A stretch of 64,000 bases of DNA. It comes from Gammaproteobacteria bacterium (GTDB lineage Bacteria > Pseudomonadota > Gammaproteobacteria > Xanthomonadales > Wenzhouxiangellaceae). The stretch lies in the NCBI GenBank assembly GCA_003567685.1, contig PWYW01000067.1, positions 33,322-97,321 of the forward strand, written 5' to 3'. Below the pieces are notes generated by a model. It was not told the origin of the DNA. It was given only the letters and a program-made list of their open reading frames with translations, and did no database searches. This document shows positions 8,974 through 19,624 of the stretch, piece after piece (position 1 is the stretch's first letter; the number at the start of each line of letters is the position of its first letter). Position numbers and translations under genes: made by a program.

Positions 8974-9402
8974 TCAGGGCAGGGAATCGGCCGGACGCAG
9001 CCGCGAAGGTTTGACTTCCAGGAACAATTGCGCCGTTTCCGGCGTGGCCTCGTCGTCGCCGTCCACGACAGAAAAAGACGCGGTTCGCCCTTCCTGAACA
9101 CCCAACAGCGTGTCGACCATGGCTTCCCAGCCGTCCTCACCGGGCGTCTCGACTTCAACCGTCAGCCACAGCGTGTCGGTGGGGGCAAAACGGTCCTGCA
9201 CCGCCTCGACCGTCAGGGTCAGGCGAAACTGCGGCTCACCCAGTCGTTCCAGCAAGGCCGGCTCGCCGGCCCGGGCAATCACGGTGGGCGAACCCGCCAG
9301 TTCCCCTTCCAGCCAAAGGCGGGTCTCAACCAGGAACTGGTCTGATGCCAATAGCGGACCGGCCCAGAGGCCGGCCAGCAACAGCAGCGTCAGACGCCTC
9401 AT
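8974..9402 (-). CDS. Small exported protein after secF, unknown function
   Basis: 142 residues with a clear signal peptide (MRRLTLLLLAGLWAGPLLAS). The mature domain is beta-rich (alternating hydrophobic LxLTVEVETP patterns). There is no lipobox cysteine. The ATG lies 2 bp past the secF stop, within GGAGCAG that can serve as its ribosome site, so it is co-transcribed and probably coupled with secDF. I do not recognise a family. A periplasmic role is inferred only from the signal. Confidence 0.75.
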   Translation of the reverse strand: MRRLTLLLLAGLWAGPLLASDQFLVETRLWLEGELAGSPTVIARAGEPALLERLGEPQFRLTLTVEAVQDRFAPTDTLWLTVEVETPGEDGWEAMVDTLLGVQEGRTASFSVVDGDDEATPETAQLFLEVKPSRLRPADSLP

Positions 9403-9404
9403 GA

Positions 9405-10370
9405 TCAGCTGCTCCGGAAACGCTCGGGCAGCACTTCGGTATCCGGCTGGTCTTCGCCTTCTTTCTCTACCGGCATCAGGTCCTGCTTGGACACACCGAG
9501 CATGATGGCGGCATTACCGGCCACGTAGATCGACGAGTAGGTACCCACCACGACGCCAATGATCAGGGTAAACGCGAAGGCATGGATGATTTCACCGCCA
9601 AAATAAAACAGCGCAATCAACACCAGCAGCGTGGTCAACGAGGTCATCAAGGTGCGACCCAGCATCTGGTTGATTGACAGATTACACAGCTCGACTGGCG
9701 TGCCCTTCCGCTTGACGATGAAGTTTTCGCGCAGCCGGTCATAGAGCACAATCGTGTCGTTCAGCGAATAACCGACCACCGCCAGCAGCGCGGCCACCAC
9801 GGTCAGGTCAAAGTTGATCTGCAGTATCGACAGAATGCCGACGACCAGCACGATGTCGTGCACCAGCGCCGCCACCGCGCCCACGGCAAAGCGCCACTGG
9901 AAACGGAACGATACGTACAGCAGCACACCGATCAGCGCGTAGATCATCGCCAGGCCGCCCTGCTCGGCCAGCTCCTGGCCCACCTGCGGGCCGACGAACT
10001 CCACCCGTCGCAAGTCAATGCCGGGTTCCTGCGCCGAAAGTGCCGAAAGCACCTGCTCGCTTAACTCGGCGCCCGACTCGTCGGCCTGGTCGGCCGGCAT
10101 GCGCACGATGATCTCGCGCGGGCTACCGAAGGTTTGGACAACGAAATCGTCGAAGCCCTCGTCCGTTAACGCCTGGCGAACATCGGACAGCTCAGGCGCG
10201 GCCGGGTAGGCCACCTCGATCAAGGTACCGCCGGTAAAGTCCAGCCCGAAGTTGATGCCGCGAACGAAAAGCGATCCAATGCAGATGGCAAATACAACAA
10301 TCGAGATGGCCATGGCCAGCTTGCGCTGGCCCATGAAATTGATACTGGTATTGGCTTTGATGATATCCAT
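9405..10370 (-). CDS. secF: Protein translocase subunit SecF
   Basis: 321 residues, the normal size for SecF. The first membrane helix (about 17-37) is followed by the RND-type signature GLDFTGGTLIEVAYP, a short periplasmic P1-like domain, and a five-helix C-terminal bundle with VGYSLNDTIVLYDRLREN. SecDF uses the proton-motive force to assist late steps of SecYEG export. It follows secD by 12 bp on the same strand in the conserved yajC-secD-secF order. Confidence 0.98.
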   Translation of the reverse strand: MDIIKANTSINFMGQRKLAMAISIVVFAICIGSLFVRGINFGLDFTGGTLIEVAYPAAPELSDVRQALTDEGFDDFVVQTFGSPREIIVRMPADQADESGAELSEQVLSALSAQEPGIDLRRVEFVGPQVGQELAEQGGLAMIYALIGVLLYVSFRFQWRFAVGAVAALVHDIVLVVGILSILQINFDLTVVAALLAVVGYSLNDTIVLYDRLRENFIVKRKGTPVELCNLSINQMLGRTLMTSLTTLLVLIALFYFGGEIIHAFAFTLIIGVVVGTYSSIYVAGNAAIMLGVSKQDLMPVEKEGEDQPDTEVLPERFRSS

Positions 10371-10382
10371 GCCTGTCTCCCG

Positions 10383-12242
10383 TCAGATGGCCAGCGACTT
10401 GGTGCGCTTCTTGGCGCTGTACACCAGGCTGACCACGCCGCGCGTACCGATGATGGCGGTGAACATCGAGGTGACGATGCCCAGGCTGAGCGTGACCGCG
10501 AAGCCCTGAATCGGGCCGGTTCCGAAAAGGAAGAGCACGATGGCCGCGATCAACGTGGTGACGTTGGCATCCGCAATGGTCGAGAACGCTTTTTCGTAAC
10601 CCGATTTGATGGCTGCCTGGGGTGTTGAACCGTTGCGCAACTCTTCACGTATTCGCTCGTAGATCAACACGTTGGCATCAACGGCCATACCCACGGTCAG
10701 CACGATGCCGGCAATACCCGGTAGCGTCAGCGTCGCACCGAGCATCGACAGCAGCGAGACGATCAACACCAGGTTGACGGTCAGGGCAATGTTGGCGATC
10801 AAACCAAAAACCTTGTAGTAAATGGCCATCACGATCAGGACCAGGGCAAAACCGATCATCACCGAGTTGAAGCCCTGGTCAATGTTGTCCTGACCCAGGC
10901 TGGGGCCGACCGTGCGTTCTTCAATGATCTGCATGGGCGCGGCCAGAGCACCCGCGCGCAACAGCATGGCCAGCTGCGAGGCTTCGGTGGCCGAACCCAG
11001 ACCGGTGGTCTGGAAGCGCCCGCCAAAAGGCTCACGAGTCACGGCAGCTGAAATCACTTCCTCCACGCGACGCGTCGTCTGCACCTCTTCGCCATCGACC
11101 GTGCGGGTTTCAGGGCGGTGCTCGATGAAGACTACGCCCATGCGATTACCGACATTCTGGGTGGTGTGTTCCAGCATGCGACGCGCACCCGGGCCATCCA
11201 GAGTCACCACCACGTTGGGCTGGCCGGTCTGCTGGTCGAAACCGGCCGCCGCCATGACCAGGTTGTCGCCCGAGGCTATCACCGTGCGTGACAGCAGGAT
11301 CGGGTCGCCGTTGCGCATGAAATACAGCCGCGACTGCGGCGGAATACGGCCGGTGCGCTGGGCTTCGAAGGGATCGTTCTGCTCGTCCACACCGCGGTAC
11401 TCGACGGTGGCGGTTGAACCCAGCACGCGCTTGGCCTGGGCAGTGTCCTGCACACCCGGAAGCTGAACCACAATACGGTCGGCCCCCTGCTGCTGAATGA
11501 CCGGCTCGGCCACGCCCAGCTCGTTGACGCGGTTTCTCAGCGTGCTGATGTTCTGGCGAAGTGCGGTTTGCTGCAGCTCGCGCAGAATGTCTTCGTCGAT
11601 CTCGGCACGCAGGTTGAAGGTTTCCGAACCATCCCGGTCTTCCAGTACCAGTTCGGTGATTTCCCGGTTGATCACCTGGCGGGCGCGATCGCGATCTTCC
11701 TCGGAGCGCAGCTCAACAAGAACATGGCCGCGTTCTGCGCGAACCGAGCGATAGCGCACGTCGGCGCGACGCAAATCGGTGCGGATCGTGCCCTCGAAGC
11801 GCTCGAGTTGCTGGGTGCGCGCAGCATCCATGTCAACCTGCATCAGGAAGTGCACGCCACCCTGGAGGTCCAGACCCAGCACCATCGGTTCGCCGTTGAT
11901 TGCTCTAAGCCAGGCCGGGGTCGCGGGCGCCAGGTTAAGCGCCACCACGTAATCCGGCCCAAGCGTCTCGCGCAGCACTTCGGCTGCCCGCCCCTGGCGA
12001 TCGACGTTGTCAAACCGAACCAGCATGCGCTGTGGCTCAAACTCGATACCACCGTACTCGATGTTTTGCGCGTCCAGCGCGGATTCGACTCGGGTGACCA
12101 TGTCTTGTTCGAGCTCGAAACCACGGATCGACGAAATCTGGACCGCCGGGTCATCGCCGAACAGGTTAGGCAGGGCGTAGATCGAACCCACACCAATCAC
12201 GATGATCAGCAGGGCGTACTTCCAGGGGGGAAATCGGTTCAT
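10383..12242 (-). CDS. secD: Protein translocase subunit SecD
   Basis: 619 residues. There is an N-terminal membrane helix (about 7-25), the GLDLQGGVHFLMQVD motif near residue 120, a large periplasmic domain, and six C-terminal helices with GMAVDANVLIYERIREEL. It partners SecF and YajC in the inner membrane to drive protein release on the periplasmic side. The gene lies 29 bp after yajC. Length and motif order are standard. Confidence 0.98.
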   Translation of the reverse strand: MNRFPPWKYALLIIVIGVGSIYALPNLFGDDPAVQISSIRGFELEQDMVTRVESALDAQNIEYGGIEFEPQRMLVRFDNVDRQGRAAEVLRETLGPDYVVALNLAPATPAWLRAINGEPMVLGLDLQGGVHFLMQVDMDAARTQQLERFEGTIRTDLRRADVRYRSVRAERGHVLVELRSEEDRDRARQVINREITELVLEDRDGSETFNLRAEIDEDILRELQQTALRQNISTLRNRVNELGVAEPVIQQQGADRIVVQLPGVQDTAQAKRVLGSTATVEYRGVDEQNDPFEAQRTGRIPPQSRLYFMRNGDPILLSRTVIASGDNLVMAAAGFDQQTGQPNVVVTLDGPGARRMLEHTTQNVGNRMGVVFIEHRPETRTVDGEEVQTTRRVEEVISAAVTREPFGGRFQTTGLGSATEASQLAMLLRAGALAAPMQIIEERTVGPSLGQDNIDQGFNSVMIGFALVLIVMAIYYKVFGLIANIALTVNLVLIVSLLSMLGATLTLPGIAGIVLTVGMAVDANVLIYERIREELRNGSTPQAAIKSGYEKAFSTIADANVTTLIAAIVLFLFGTGPIQGFAVTLSLGIVTSMFTAIIGTRGVVSLVYSAKKRTKSLAI

Positions 12243-12271
12243 AAATACAGCCGTTGGTTATTCGGTATTGG

Positions 12272-12604
12272 TCAGCCTGCGGCGTCCATGGTGCCCTTCG
12301 GAACCACCTGGGCAACCGAGTGGCGCTGCAGCTTGACTTCCATCTTGTCGGCCAGGCGCACGGTGACAAAGCTTTCGCCCACCGAGGTAATGCGACCCAG
12401 CAGACCGCCAGCGGTGATGATTTCGTCACCCACTGACAAGCCAGCCACCAGGGCGCGGTGTTCCTTGTTGCGCTTCATCTGCGGACGAATCAGCAGGAAC
12501 CAGAAGATCACGATGATCAGGACCAGCGGAATCAGGCTGGCAAGCATGCTGGGCTCTTGGGCGGCGCCGCTCTGGGCCATGGCGCTGGGAATCAGAAAAT
12601 CCAT
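12272..12604 (-). CDS. yajC: Preprotein translocase subunit YajC
   Basis: 110 residues with one N-terminal membrane helix (about 22-42, SLIPLVLIIVIFWFLLIRPQ), followed by the conserved QMKRNKEHRALVAGLSVGDEI and GGLLGRI blocks. The ATG has a GAGAGGAA ribosome site 8-9 bp upstream. It belongs to the SecDF-YajC accessory complex and precedes secD as in most Gammaproteobacteria. Confidence 0.97.
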   Translation of the reverse strand: MDFLIPSAMAQSGAAQEPSMLASLIPLVLIIVIFWFLLIRPQMKRNKEHRALVAGLSVGDEIITAGGLLGRITSVGESFVTVRLADKMEVKLQRHSVAQVVPKGTMDAAG

Positions 12605-12717
12605 CTTGGCGTGTTCCTCTCGAACAGATTGATGATTGACTATCCGGCATCAAGTGCCGGTTCAAAGGTCAATGGGGGCTGGGCCGACCATTTGCAAACC
12701 ACCAATTATTGCATAGG

Positions 12718-12739
12718 GCCGGCCCGAGTTTGGGCCGGC
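12718..12739 (-). terminator. GC-rich hairpin at the end of tgt
   Basis: A perfect 8-bp stem (GCCGGCCC / GGGCCGGC) with a 6-nt loop directly abuts the tgt stop codon on the minus strand. No T-run follows, so it may be a weak terminator or mRNA-stabilising hairpin between tgt and yajC. Confidence 0.5.
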
Positions 12740-13858
<1,119 letters not shown>

Positions 13859-13912
13859 TCAACGTCAATAAACCCCTAGTTTATCCCGCCCATCCGACAA
13901 ACCGGTTGCAAT

Positions 13913-13961
13913 CCCGTCTCCCGTCTCCCTCAACCTTTCACTTTTCACCTCTCACCTTTCA
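13913..13961. repeat. Seven tandem heptanucleotides abutting queA
   Basis: Seven consecutive 7-nt units (CCCGTCT twice, CCCTCAA, CCTTTCA, CTTTTCA, CCTCTCA, CCTTTCA) end exactly at the queA stop codon. On the minus strand they read as TGAAAGG-type heptamers. The tract at 46559-46600 has the same 7-nt periodicity and related units. No function is known to me. Confidence 0.8.
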
Positions 13962-14984
13962 CTACCCCAAAAACATCGCATCCCCATAGCTGAAGAACCG
14001 GTAGCGCTGCTCGACCGCGTGACGATAGGCCGCCAGCACCTTGTCGCGCCCGGCGAAGGCCGATACCAGCATCAGCAGGGTCGAGCCGGACAGGTGAAAA
14101 TTGGTGATCATGGCGTCCACCACCCGGAACCGGTAGCCGGGATAGATGAACAACCGGCTGTCACCGACAAACGGTTGAAGCTCGCCCCCGGCGGCTGCCG
14201 TTTCCAGCGACCGCACGGCGGTGGTGCCCACGGCAATCACCCGGCCACCGCGATTTCGGGTCTCAGCCACGGCATCGACCAGCGCCGGATCCACGCGCAG
14301 CCATTCGGCGTGCATCACGTGGTCTTCAACGCGCTCGGCCCGCACCGGCTGGAAGGTACCGGCCCCGACGTGCAGCGTGCACTCGGCGCGACGAATACCC
14401 AGATCGTTGATCCTGGCCAGGAGTGCTTCGTCGAAGTGCAGCCCGGCCGTCGGCGCGGCCACAGCACCCGGCACCTGGCTGAAAACGGTCTGGTAGCGCT
14501 CGCGGTCGGTCAACTCATCTGCGCGCTCGATGTAGGGTGGCAGCGGCATGTGTCCGTGCTGGTCAAGCAGCGCGGCCCAGTCCTCGCCCGATTCGATGCG
14601 CAACCACCAGAAGCTGTCCTCTCGTCCCAGCACGCGCAGGCGAGCCTGGTCGACCTCCAGCACGGTATCGATAACCGGCTTGCGATTGGCTCTCAGCTGG
14701 ACCAGCGCGCGCCCGTCGTCGGCCAACCGTTCAATGAGAATTTCAACCTTGCCGCCGCTGGCCTTGCTGGCAAACAGGCGGGCCGGAATCACCCGTGTGT
14801 TGTTGAACACCAGCAGGTCATTCGGCTGAAGCAGATCGGGCAGATCGCGGAACATCCGGTCGTGCCAGCGCCCGCTGTCGCGCTCCAGGTGCAGCAAACG
14901 GCTGGCCGAACGCTCCGGCAATGGATGCTGGGCAATCAGGGACTCGGGAAGATCAAACTGGAAATCAGCAAGCTGCAGGGACAT
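13962..14984 (-). CDS. queA: S-adenosylmethionine:tRNA ribosyltransferase-isomerase
   Basis: 340 residues, the usual length. It makes epoxyqueuosine from preQ1-tRNA using the ribosyl group of SAM. Family motifs include [47 protein letters not shown], and [19 protein letters not shown] -10-like box lies about 40 bp upstream of the ATG (complement of 15022-15027). It heads the queA-tgt-yajC-secD-secF block. Confidence 0.98.
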   Translation of the reverse strand: MSLQLADFQFDLPESLIAQHPLPERSASRLLHLERDSGRWHDRMFRDLPDLLQPNDLLVFNNTRVIPARLFASKASGGKVEILIERLADDGRALVQLRANRKPVIDTVLEVDQARLRVLGREDSFWWLRIESGEDWAALLDQHGHMPLPPYIERADELTDRERYQTVFSQVPGAVAAPTAGLHFDEALLARINDLGIRRAECTLHVGAGTFQPVRAERVEDHVMHAEWLRVDPALVDAVAETRNRGGRVIAVGTTAVRSLETAAAGGELQPFVGDSRLFIYPGYRFRVVDAMITNFHLSGSTLLMLVSAFAGRDKVLAAYRHAVEQRYRFFSYGDAMFLG

Positions 14985-15021
14985 GGCGGCGGGCCGGGCC
15001 TTCGGTCGGTAACAGGCCCAG

Positions 15022-15027
15022 ATTCTA
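15022..15027 (-). promoter_or_regulatory. Candidate -10 box for queA
   Basis: TAGAAT on the minus strand, about 38 bp before the queA ATG. I find no good -35 at 17 bp, so the call rests on the -10 alone. Confidence 0.4.
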
Positions 15028-15083
15028 ATCCGGGCCGACCCGGCTGGTTGGCAAAAGCCGCAGCGATGGGGCAGACTTGAACT

Positions 15084-15210
15084 ATTAACCCGGCAACCAG
15101 TCGGGTTGCCGGGTTAATGCCCGGCCGGAACGGACGGGGCCGCGAAGCGAAGGGATTTGCGGACATGTGCCGCAAATGCCGCGCAACGAATACCGTAGGT
15201 ATTTCGTTGC
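15084..15210. promoter_or_regulatory. Three consecutive hairpins before the kynurenine operon
   Basis: This divergent intergenic region (14985-15239) holds three inverted repeats in a row: 15084-15118 (15-bp perfect stem, AGTCG loop), 15155-15177 (8-bp stem ATTTGCGG / CCGCAAAT) and 15183-15210 (about 12 bp with one bulge). The first ATTAACCCGGCAACC arm is long enough for an operator or attenuator. Which of these is transcribed is not known. Confidence 0.65.
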
Positions 15211-15239
15211 CGGTTTAATAAGAACGCCAAGGAGGGGCC

Positions 15240-16250
15240 ATGATGATTGACCTGCACAGCCATTTGCTGCCAGACCACCTGCCCGATTTCAATCGGGGAG
15301 CCAGCACCGCATTTCCCACCATCGAGGGCCAGGGCGACGAACGCCAGATCATGCAGGGCGGGAAGTTCTTTCGCGCCATTGGCCGAACGTCTTTCGACAT
15401 GGCCCATCGCATCGACGCTTATGAACGTCATGGCGTCTCGGTTCAGGTGGTCTGCACCGTGCCGGTGATGTTCAGCTACGACCAGCCGGCCCGCCAGGCA
15501 GCCGAATTTGCCGGTTTTCTCAACGACCACATCGCCGACCAGGCCCGGCGCTGGCCCGACCGGGTAATCAGCCTGGGCACGCTGCCGATGCAGGACACCG
15601 AGCTGGCCATCCGCGAGGCCGAACGCTGCGCCCGCGACCTGAAATTGCCGGGCATCCAGATTGGCTCCAACGTGAATGATCGAAACCTGGATGATGAAGG
15701 CATCGTCGAGATTCTCGCCGCTTGCGAGGCCCTGGGCCTGGCCGTGCTGATTCACCCCTGGAACATGATGGGCCAGGACAAGATGCCCGATTACTGGCTG
15801 CCCTGGCTGGTTGGCATGCCGGCGGAAGTCTCGCGGGCGATCTGCTCGATGATCTTCGGCGGGGTGTTCGAGCGGCTGCCCGGGCTGCGCGTCTGCTTCG
15901 CCCACGGCGGCGGCGCCTTTCCCTTTACCATCGGTCGCATCGAGCAGGGCTTCAGGATGCGACCGGACCTGGTCGCTCATCGCAACCCGGTCAACCCGCG
16001 CGACTACATCGGCCGCTTCTGGGTCGATTCGGTCACCCACGACCCGCAAGCACTGCGCTACCTGGTCGACGTGATGGGTGCTGACAAGGTCATCCTGGGT
16101 ACCGACTATCCTTTTCCCCTCGGCGAACAGAAACCGGGCGAAGCGCTCACGGCCATGAACCCGACCGCTGAGGAAAACCAACGTATCCGGTGGAAGAATG
16201 CGCTGGACTTTCTTGATCTGCCCGCAGACCGCTTTGGACTGGACCGATGA
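15240..16250 (+). CDS. 2-amino-3-carboxymuconate-6-semialdehyde decarboxylase (ACMSD)
   Basis: 336 residues, ACMSD size. It is an amidohydrolase-fold Zn enzyme that decarboxylates ACMS to 2-aminomuconate semialdehyde, directing tryptophan carbon to catabolism rather than quinolinate. Metal and catalytic residues are visible: HSH near the N-terminus (IDLHSHLLPDH), HPWNMMG, FAHGGGAFPFTIGRI, and LGTDYPFPLGE. An AAGGAGGGG ribosome site precedes the ATG. It overlaps the next gene by 4 bp and is first in the operon. Confidence 0.95.
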   Translation: MMIDLHSHLLPDHLPDFNRGASTAFPTIEGQGDERQIMQGGKFFRAIGRTSFDMAHRIDAYERHGVSVQVVCTVPVMFSYDQPARQAAEFAGFLNDHIADQARRWPDRVISLGTLPMQDTELAIREAERCARDLKLPGIQIGSNVNDRNLDDEGIVEILAACEALGLAVLIHPWNMMGQDKMPDYWLPWLVGMPAEVSRAICSMIFGGVFERLPGLRVCFAHGGGAFPFTIGRIEQGFRMRPDLVAHRNPVNPRDYIGRFWVDSVTHDPQALRYLVDVMGADKVILGTDYPFPLGEQKPGEALTAMNPTAEENQRIRWKNALDFLDLPADRFGLDR

Positions 16251-17032
16251 CCGAACTGCATGCTCGACTGATTCTGGGCGAAGACGCTTTCCGCGTCGAT
16301 CTGGCGCAAGGCGTTCCGCTGGCCATCCCGATTGGCCCCGATGGTCGACACCCGCGCTTCTTCCTTGACGAACCGGCGCGCTTTTCGCGCTTTGAAAGCG
16401 GTGGCTTCGTTGGTGACGTCCAGGCGGGTGGCAGCTGCAACGTCAGCGCCGTTACCCTTGTGCCCCACTGTCATGGCACCCACACCGAATGCGTTGGCCA
16501 CATCACCCTGGAGCCACTGGATGTGATCGACGTGTGTCCGAGGGGCCTGGTTCCAGCGACATTGTGCTCGGTCAGTCCGGGTCCGGCCGGCGAGGAGACC
16601 ACGGTGGGCCCCGGCCCGACCATCCGGGCCGATCAGCTCGACTGGCCGGAATGGTGCCGGGCGCTGGTCATACGCTGCCTGCCGAACGAGCCGGGCAAGA
16701 TCGACCGCCACTACGGCCAAAGCCCGCCCTACCCGCTGCTCAGCGTGGAGGCCATGGACAAGATTGTCCGGGCCGGTATCGAACACTTGTTGATTGACAC
16801 GCCGTCCATTGACGCGGCCAGCGATGGCGGCAAGCTGGCCCAGCACCGGCGCTTCTGGTGCCTGGCGCCCGGCGAAACCCGACCGAACGATGCACGCCGC
16901 CACTGCACCATCACCGAAATGATCTTCGTGCCCGATTCGCTCAGCGACGGCCCTTGTCTCCTGGCCCTGTCGGTATCCGCCCTGCGCGGCGATGCCAGCC
17001 CCAGCAACCCCACTCTGTACCCCCTCCAATGA
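16247..17032 (+). CDS. Cyclase family protein, probable kynurenine formamidase
   Basis: 261 residues of the cyclase/KynB superfamily, which hydrolyses N-formylkynurenine to kynurenine. The metal-binding motif is present in a variant form (PHCHGTHTECVGHI, where KynB proteins usually have HxGTHxD). It is longer than typical KynB (about 210 residues). Its position between ACMSD and kynureninase genes, with ATGA overlaps on both sides, supports a formamidase role. A different amide or lactone hydrolase remains possible. Confidence 0.8.
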   Translation: MTELHARLILGEDAFRVDLAQGVPLAIPIGPDGRHPRFFLDEPARFSRFESGGFVGDVQAGGSCNVSAVTLVPHCHGTHTECVGHITLEPLDVIDVCPRGLVPATLCSVSPGPAGEETTVGPGPTIRADQLDWPEWCRALVIRCLPNEPGKIDRHYGQSPPYPLLSVEAMDKIVRAGIEHLLIDTPSIDAASDGGKLAQHRRFWCLAPGETRPNDARRHCTITEMIFVPDSLSDGPCLLALSVSALRGDASPSNPTLYPLQ

Positions 17033-18279
17033 CCCTTTACGAGCCCGAACCGTTTCCCCAAGCCGGCCACTTCCGCGACCGCTTCCGCATCCCCCATGGC
17101 CCCGACGGCCGGGATGCCCTGTATTTCTGCGGCAATTCCCTGGGGCTTCAGCCGATTGCCGCCGCCGAGGCGGTGCAGGCCGAACTTGAGCGTTGGGCCG
17201 GGCTGGGCGTTGCCGGCCACTTCGACGGACCGCTGTCGTGGATGAGCTACCACCAGCTGGCCCGCGACGGCCTGGCCGAGATGGTCGGTGCCAAGCCCGA
17301 TGAAGTGGTCGCCATGAACTCGCTGACGGTCAATCTGCACCTGATGATGATCAGTTTCTACCGGCCCAGCGGTTCGCGCACGAAAATCCTGATCGAACGC
17401 GGTGCCTTCCCATCTGACCGTCACGCGGTCGCCTCGCAGCTGACCCTGCATGGCCTGGACGTCGATGACCACCTGGTCGAACTGGCGCCCCGTCGGGACG
17501 GCCTGCTGCACGAAGAAGACATCGAAGACTACCTGGAGCGCTACGGCGAGCAAGTCGCGCTGGTGTTGTGGCCGGGCGTTCAATACGCCACGGGGCAAGT
17601 GTTCGACCTGGCCCGGATTGCCCGCGCTTGCCAGCGCTGCGACACCACGCTTGGGCTCGACCTGGCACATGCCGTGGGCAATGTGCCGCTGGCCCTGCAC
17701 GACATCTGCGCCGACTTTGCCGTCTGGTGCAGCTACAAGTACCTGAACGCCGGACCCGGTGCCGTGGCCGGCTGCTTTGTCCACGAAGGCCATGCCAACC
17801 ACCAGGGCCTGCGACTGGCCGGCTGGTGGGGGCACGAGGAAAAAACCCGCTTCCGCATGGGGCCGGAGTTCAAGCCCACGCCGGGCGCCGAGGGCTGGCA
17901 GCTGTCCAACCCGCCGGTACTGGCGCTGGCACCACTGTGGGCCTCACTGAAAGTATTCAGCGAAGCCGGCATGGACCGACTGCGTCAGTGCTCAATGGAA
18001 ATGACCGGCCATCTGGCCCATCAGCTGCAGGAGCGGCTGGACGAGCGGATCGAGATCAAGACGCCGCTGGAACCGCACCGGCGCGGCTGCCAGCTTTCCC
18101 TGAAAGTGCGCGGCCGCCGCGAGGTCGGTCGCCGACTGTTCGAACGGCTGGAAGCCCACGGCGTGGTCGGCGACTGGCGCGAACCCGACATCATTCGGGT
18201 GGCCCCGGTGCCGCTGTACAACACGCTGGACGACTGCAATGCCCTGGTCGACATGATGGAGGAACTGATTGATGCCTGA
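17029..18279 (+). CDS. kynU: Kynureninase
   Basis: 416 residues from the ATG at 17029, which overlaps the preceding stop as ATGA. It is a PLP-dependent fold-type I enzyme cleaving kynurenine or 3-hydroxykynurenine to anthranilate or 3-hydroxyanthranilate plus alanine. Visible motifs are YFCGNSLGLQP, DLAHAVGNVPL, the PLP lysine in WCSYKYLNAGPG, and the C-terminal RRGCQLSL. Its end overlaps the kynurenine monooxygenase start. Confidence 0.97.
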   Translation: MTLYEPEPFPQAGHFRDRFRIPHGPDGRDALYFCGNSLGLQPIAAAEAVQAELERWAGLGVAGHFDGPLSWMSYHQLARDGLAEMVGAKPDEVVAMNSLTVNLHLMMISFYRPSGSRTKILIERGAFPSDRHAVASQLTLHGLDVDDHLVELAPRRDGLLHEEDIEDYLERYGEQVALVLWPGVQYATGQVFDLARIARACQRCDTTLGLDLAHAVGNVPLALHDICADFAVWCSYKYLNAGPGAVAGCFVHEGHANHQGLRLAGWWGHEEKTRFRMGPEFKPTPGAEGWQLSNPPVLALAPLWASLKVFSEAGMDRLRQCSMEMTGHLAHQLQERLDERIEIKTPLEPHRRGCQLSLKVRGRREVGRRLFERLEAHGVVGDWREPDIIRVAPVPLYNTLDDCNALVDMMEELIDA

Positions 18280-19624
18280 AGCCAGCGAGCGGATCGTCCT
18301 GGTGGGCGCCGGCCTGGCCGGCAGCCTGCTGGCCGTCCTCATGGCCCGCAATGGCCAGCCGGTGAGCCTGTATGAGCGCTACCCCGACCCGCGTAAACAG
18401 ACGGTACCGGCCGGCCGATCAATCAACCTGGCGCTGGCCGAGCGCGGGCGCATGGCGCTGGCCCGGGCAGACCTGCTCGATACCGTGGAAGCTTTCGCCC
18501 TGCCCATGATCGGGCGCATGCTGCACGACGACAAGGGCCAAACCCAGCTGCAGAAGTACGGCCAGCGCGACGATGAAGTGATCTGGTCGGTCCATCGCGG
18601 CCATCTGAACCAGGCCCTGCTGGACGCGGCCGAAGCCCAGGGCGTCGAGATTCACTTCGGCCACCGGCTGGACGGTGCCGATTTCGAGCAGCAGCGGCTC
18701 CACTTCATCGACCAGGACGACCAGGCCTGCCCGGTGGATTTCGACCTGGTGATCGGCAGCGACGGGGCTGGCTCGGCCCTTCGCAAGGCAATGGATGCCG
18801 TCTCGCCGCTGGGCGTTCGCGAAGAGCCACTGGGCCATGGCTACCTGGAGCTGACCATCCCACCGGGGCCGGTCGGCAACTTCCAGATGGACCCGGAAGC
18901 CCTGCACATCTGGCCGCGCGGCGGCTACATGATGATTGCCCTGCCCAACCCCGACCGCAGCTTTACCTGCACGCTGTTTCTCCAGAACGAGGGCGAGCCC
19001 GGCTTTGATCAGCTGGCAGCCGCCAAGGACATGCGGGCTTTCCTGGAACAGGCCTTTCCCGATGCCGTGGCGCTGATGCCCGATCTCGACCGGGAACTGG
19101 CCGAGCACCCGGTCGGCTTCCTCGGCACCCTCTATGTGGACCAGTGGCAGCTCGACCGCCGGGCCATCATCCTGGGCGACGCCGCCCACGCCATCGTGCC
19201 GTTCCACGGCCAGGGCATGAATGCCGCCTTTGAAGACACCGTCGCCCTGGCCGACAGGCTGGCCAATGAGCCCGACCGCCAACAGGCGCTGGCCGATTTC
19301 CAGCGCGAGCGAAAACCCAACGCCGATGCCATTGCCGCCATGGCGCTGGACAACTACCTGGAAATGCGCGACCGGGTGCGAGAACCGCGTTTTCATTTAA
19401 AGAAACAGCTGGAATGGGCGCTGGAGGCCCGCCTGCCCGGCGAATTCATTCCCCGCTACCAGATGGTGATGTTTCACCCCGAAATCCCCTACGCCGAGGC
19501 CTGGGCTCGCGGCGAGCGGCAGGCCGCCCTGCTGGACCGGCTGACAGAACATCGTGAACAACTCGACGAGATTGACCTGAACGACGCCTGCGAGCAGGCC
19601 CGGCAAGCCCTCCAGCAAGCGTGA
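18272..19624 (+). CDS. kmo: Kynurenine 3-monooxygenase
   Basis: 450 residues from the ATG at 18272. The ribosome site GGAGGA at 18258-18263 favours this over the TTG one codon upstream. It is an FAD/NADPH hydroxylase turning kynurenine into 3-hydroxykynurenine. FAD motifs: VGAGLAGSLLAVLMARNG, GSDGAGSALRKAM (DG box) and LGDAAHAIVPFHGQGMNAAF (GD box). The C-terminal region is hydrophilic. The stop overlaps the next start (GTGA). Confidence 0.96.
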   Translation: MPEASERIVLVGAGLAGSLLAVLMARNGQPVSLYERYPDPRKQTVPAGRSINLALAERGRMALARADLLDTVEAFALPMIGRMLHDDKGQTQLQKYGQRDDEVIWSVHRGHLNQALLDAAEAQGVEIHFGHRLDGADFEQQRLHFIDQDDQACPVDFDLVIGSDGAGSALRKAMDAVSPLGVREEPLGHGYLELTIPPGPVGNFQMDPEALHIWPRGGYMMIALPNPDRSFTCTLFLQNEGEPGFDQLAAAKDMRAFLEQAFPDAVALMPDLDRELAEHPVGFLGTLYVDQWQLDRRAIILGDAAHAIVPFHGQGMNAAFEDTVALADRLANEPDRQQALADFQRERKPNADAIAAMALDNYLEMRDRVREPRFHLKKQLEWALEARLPGEFIPRYQMVMFHPEIPYAEAWARGERQAALLDRLTEHREQLDEIDLNDACEQARQALQQA

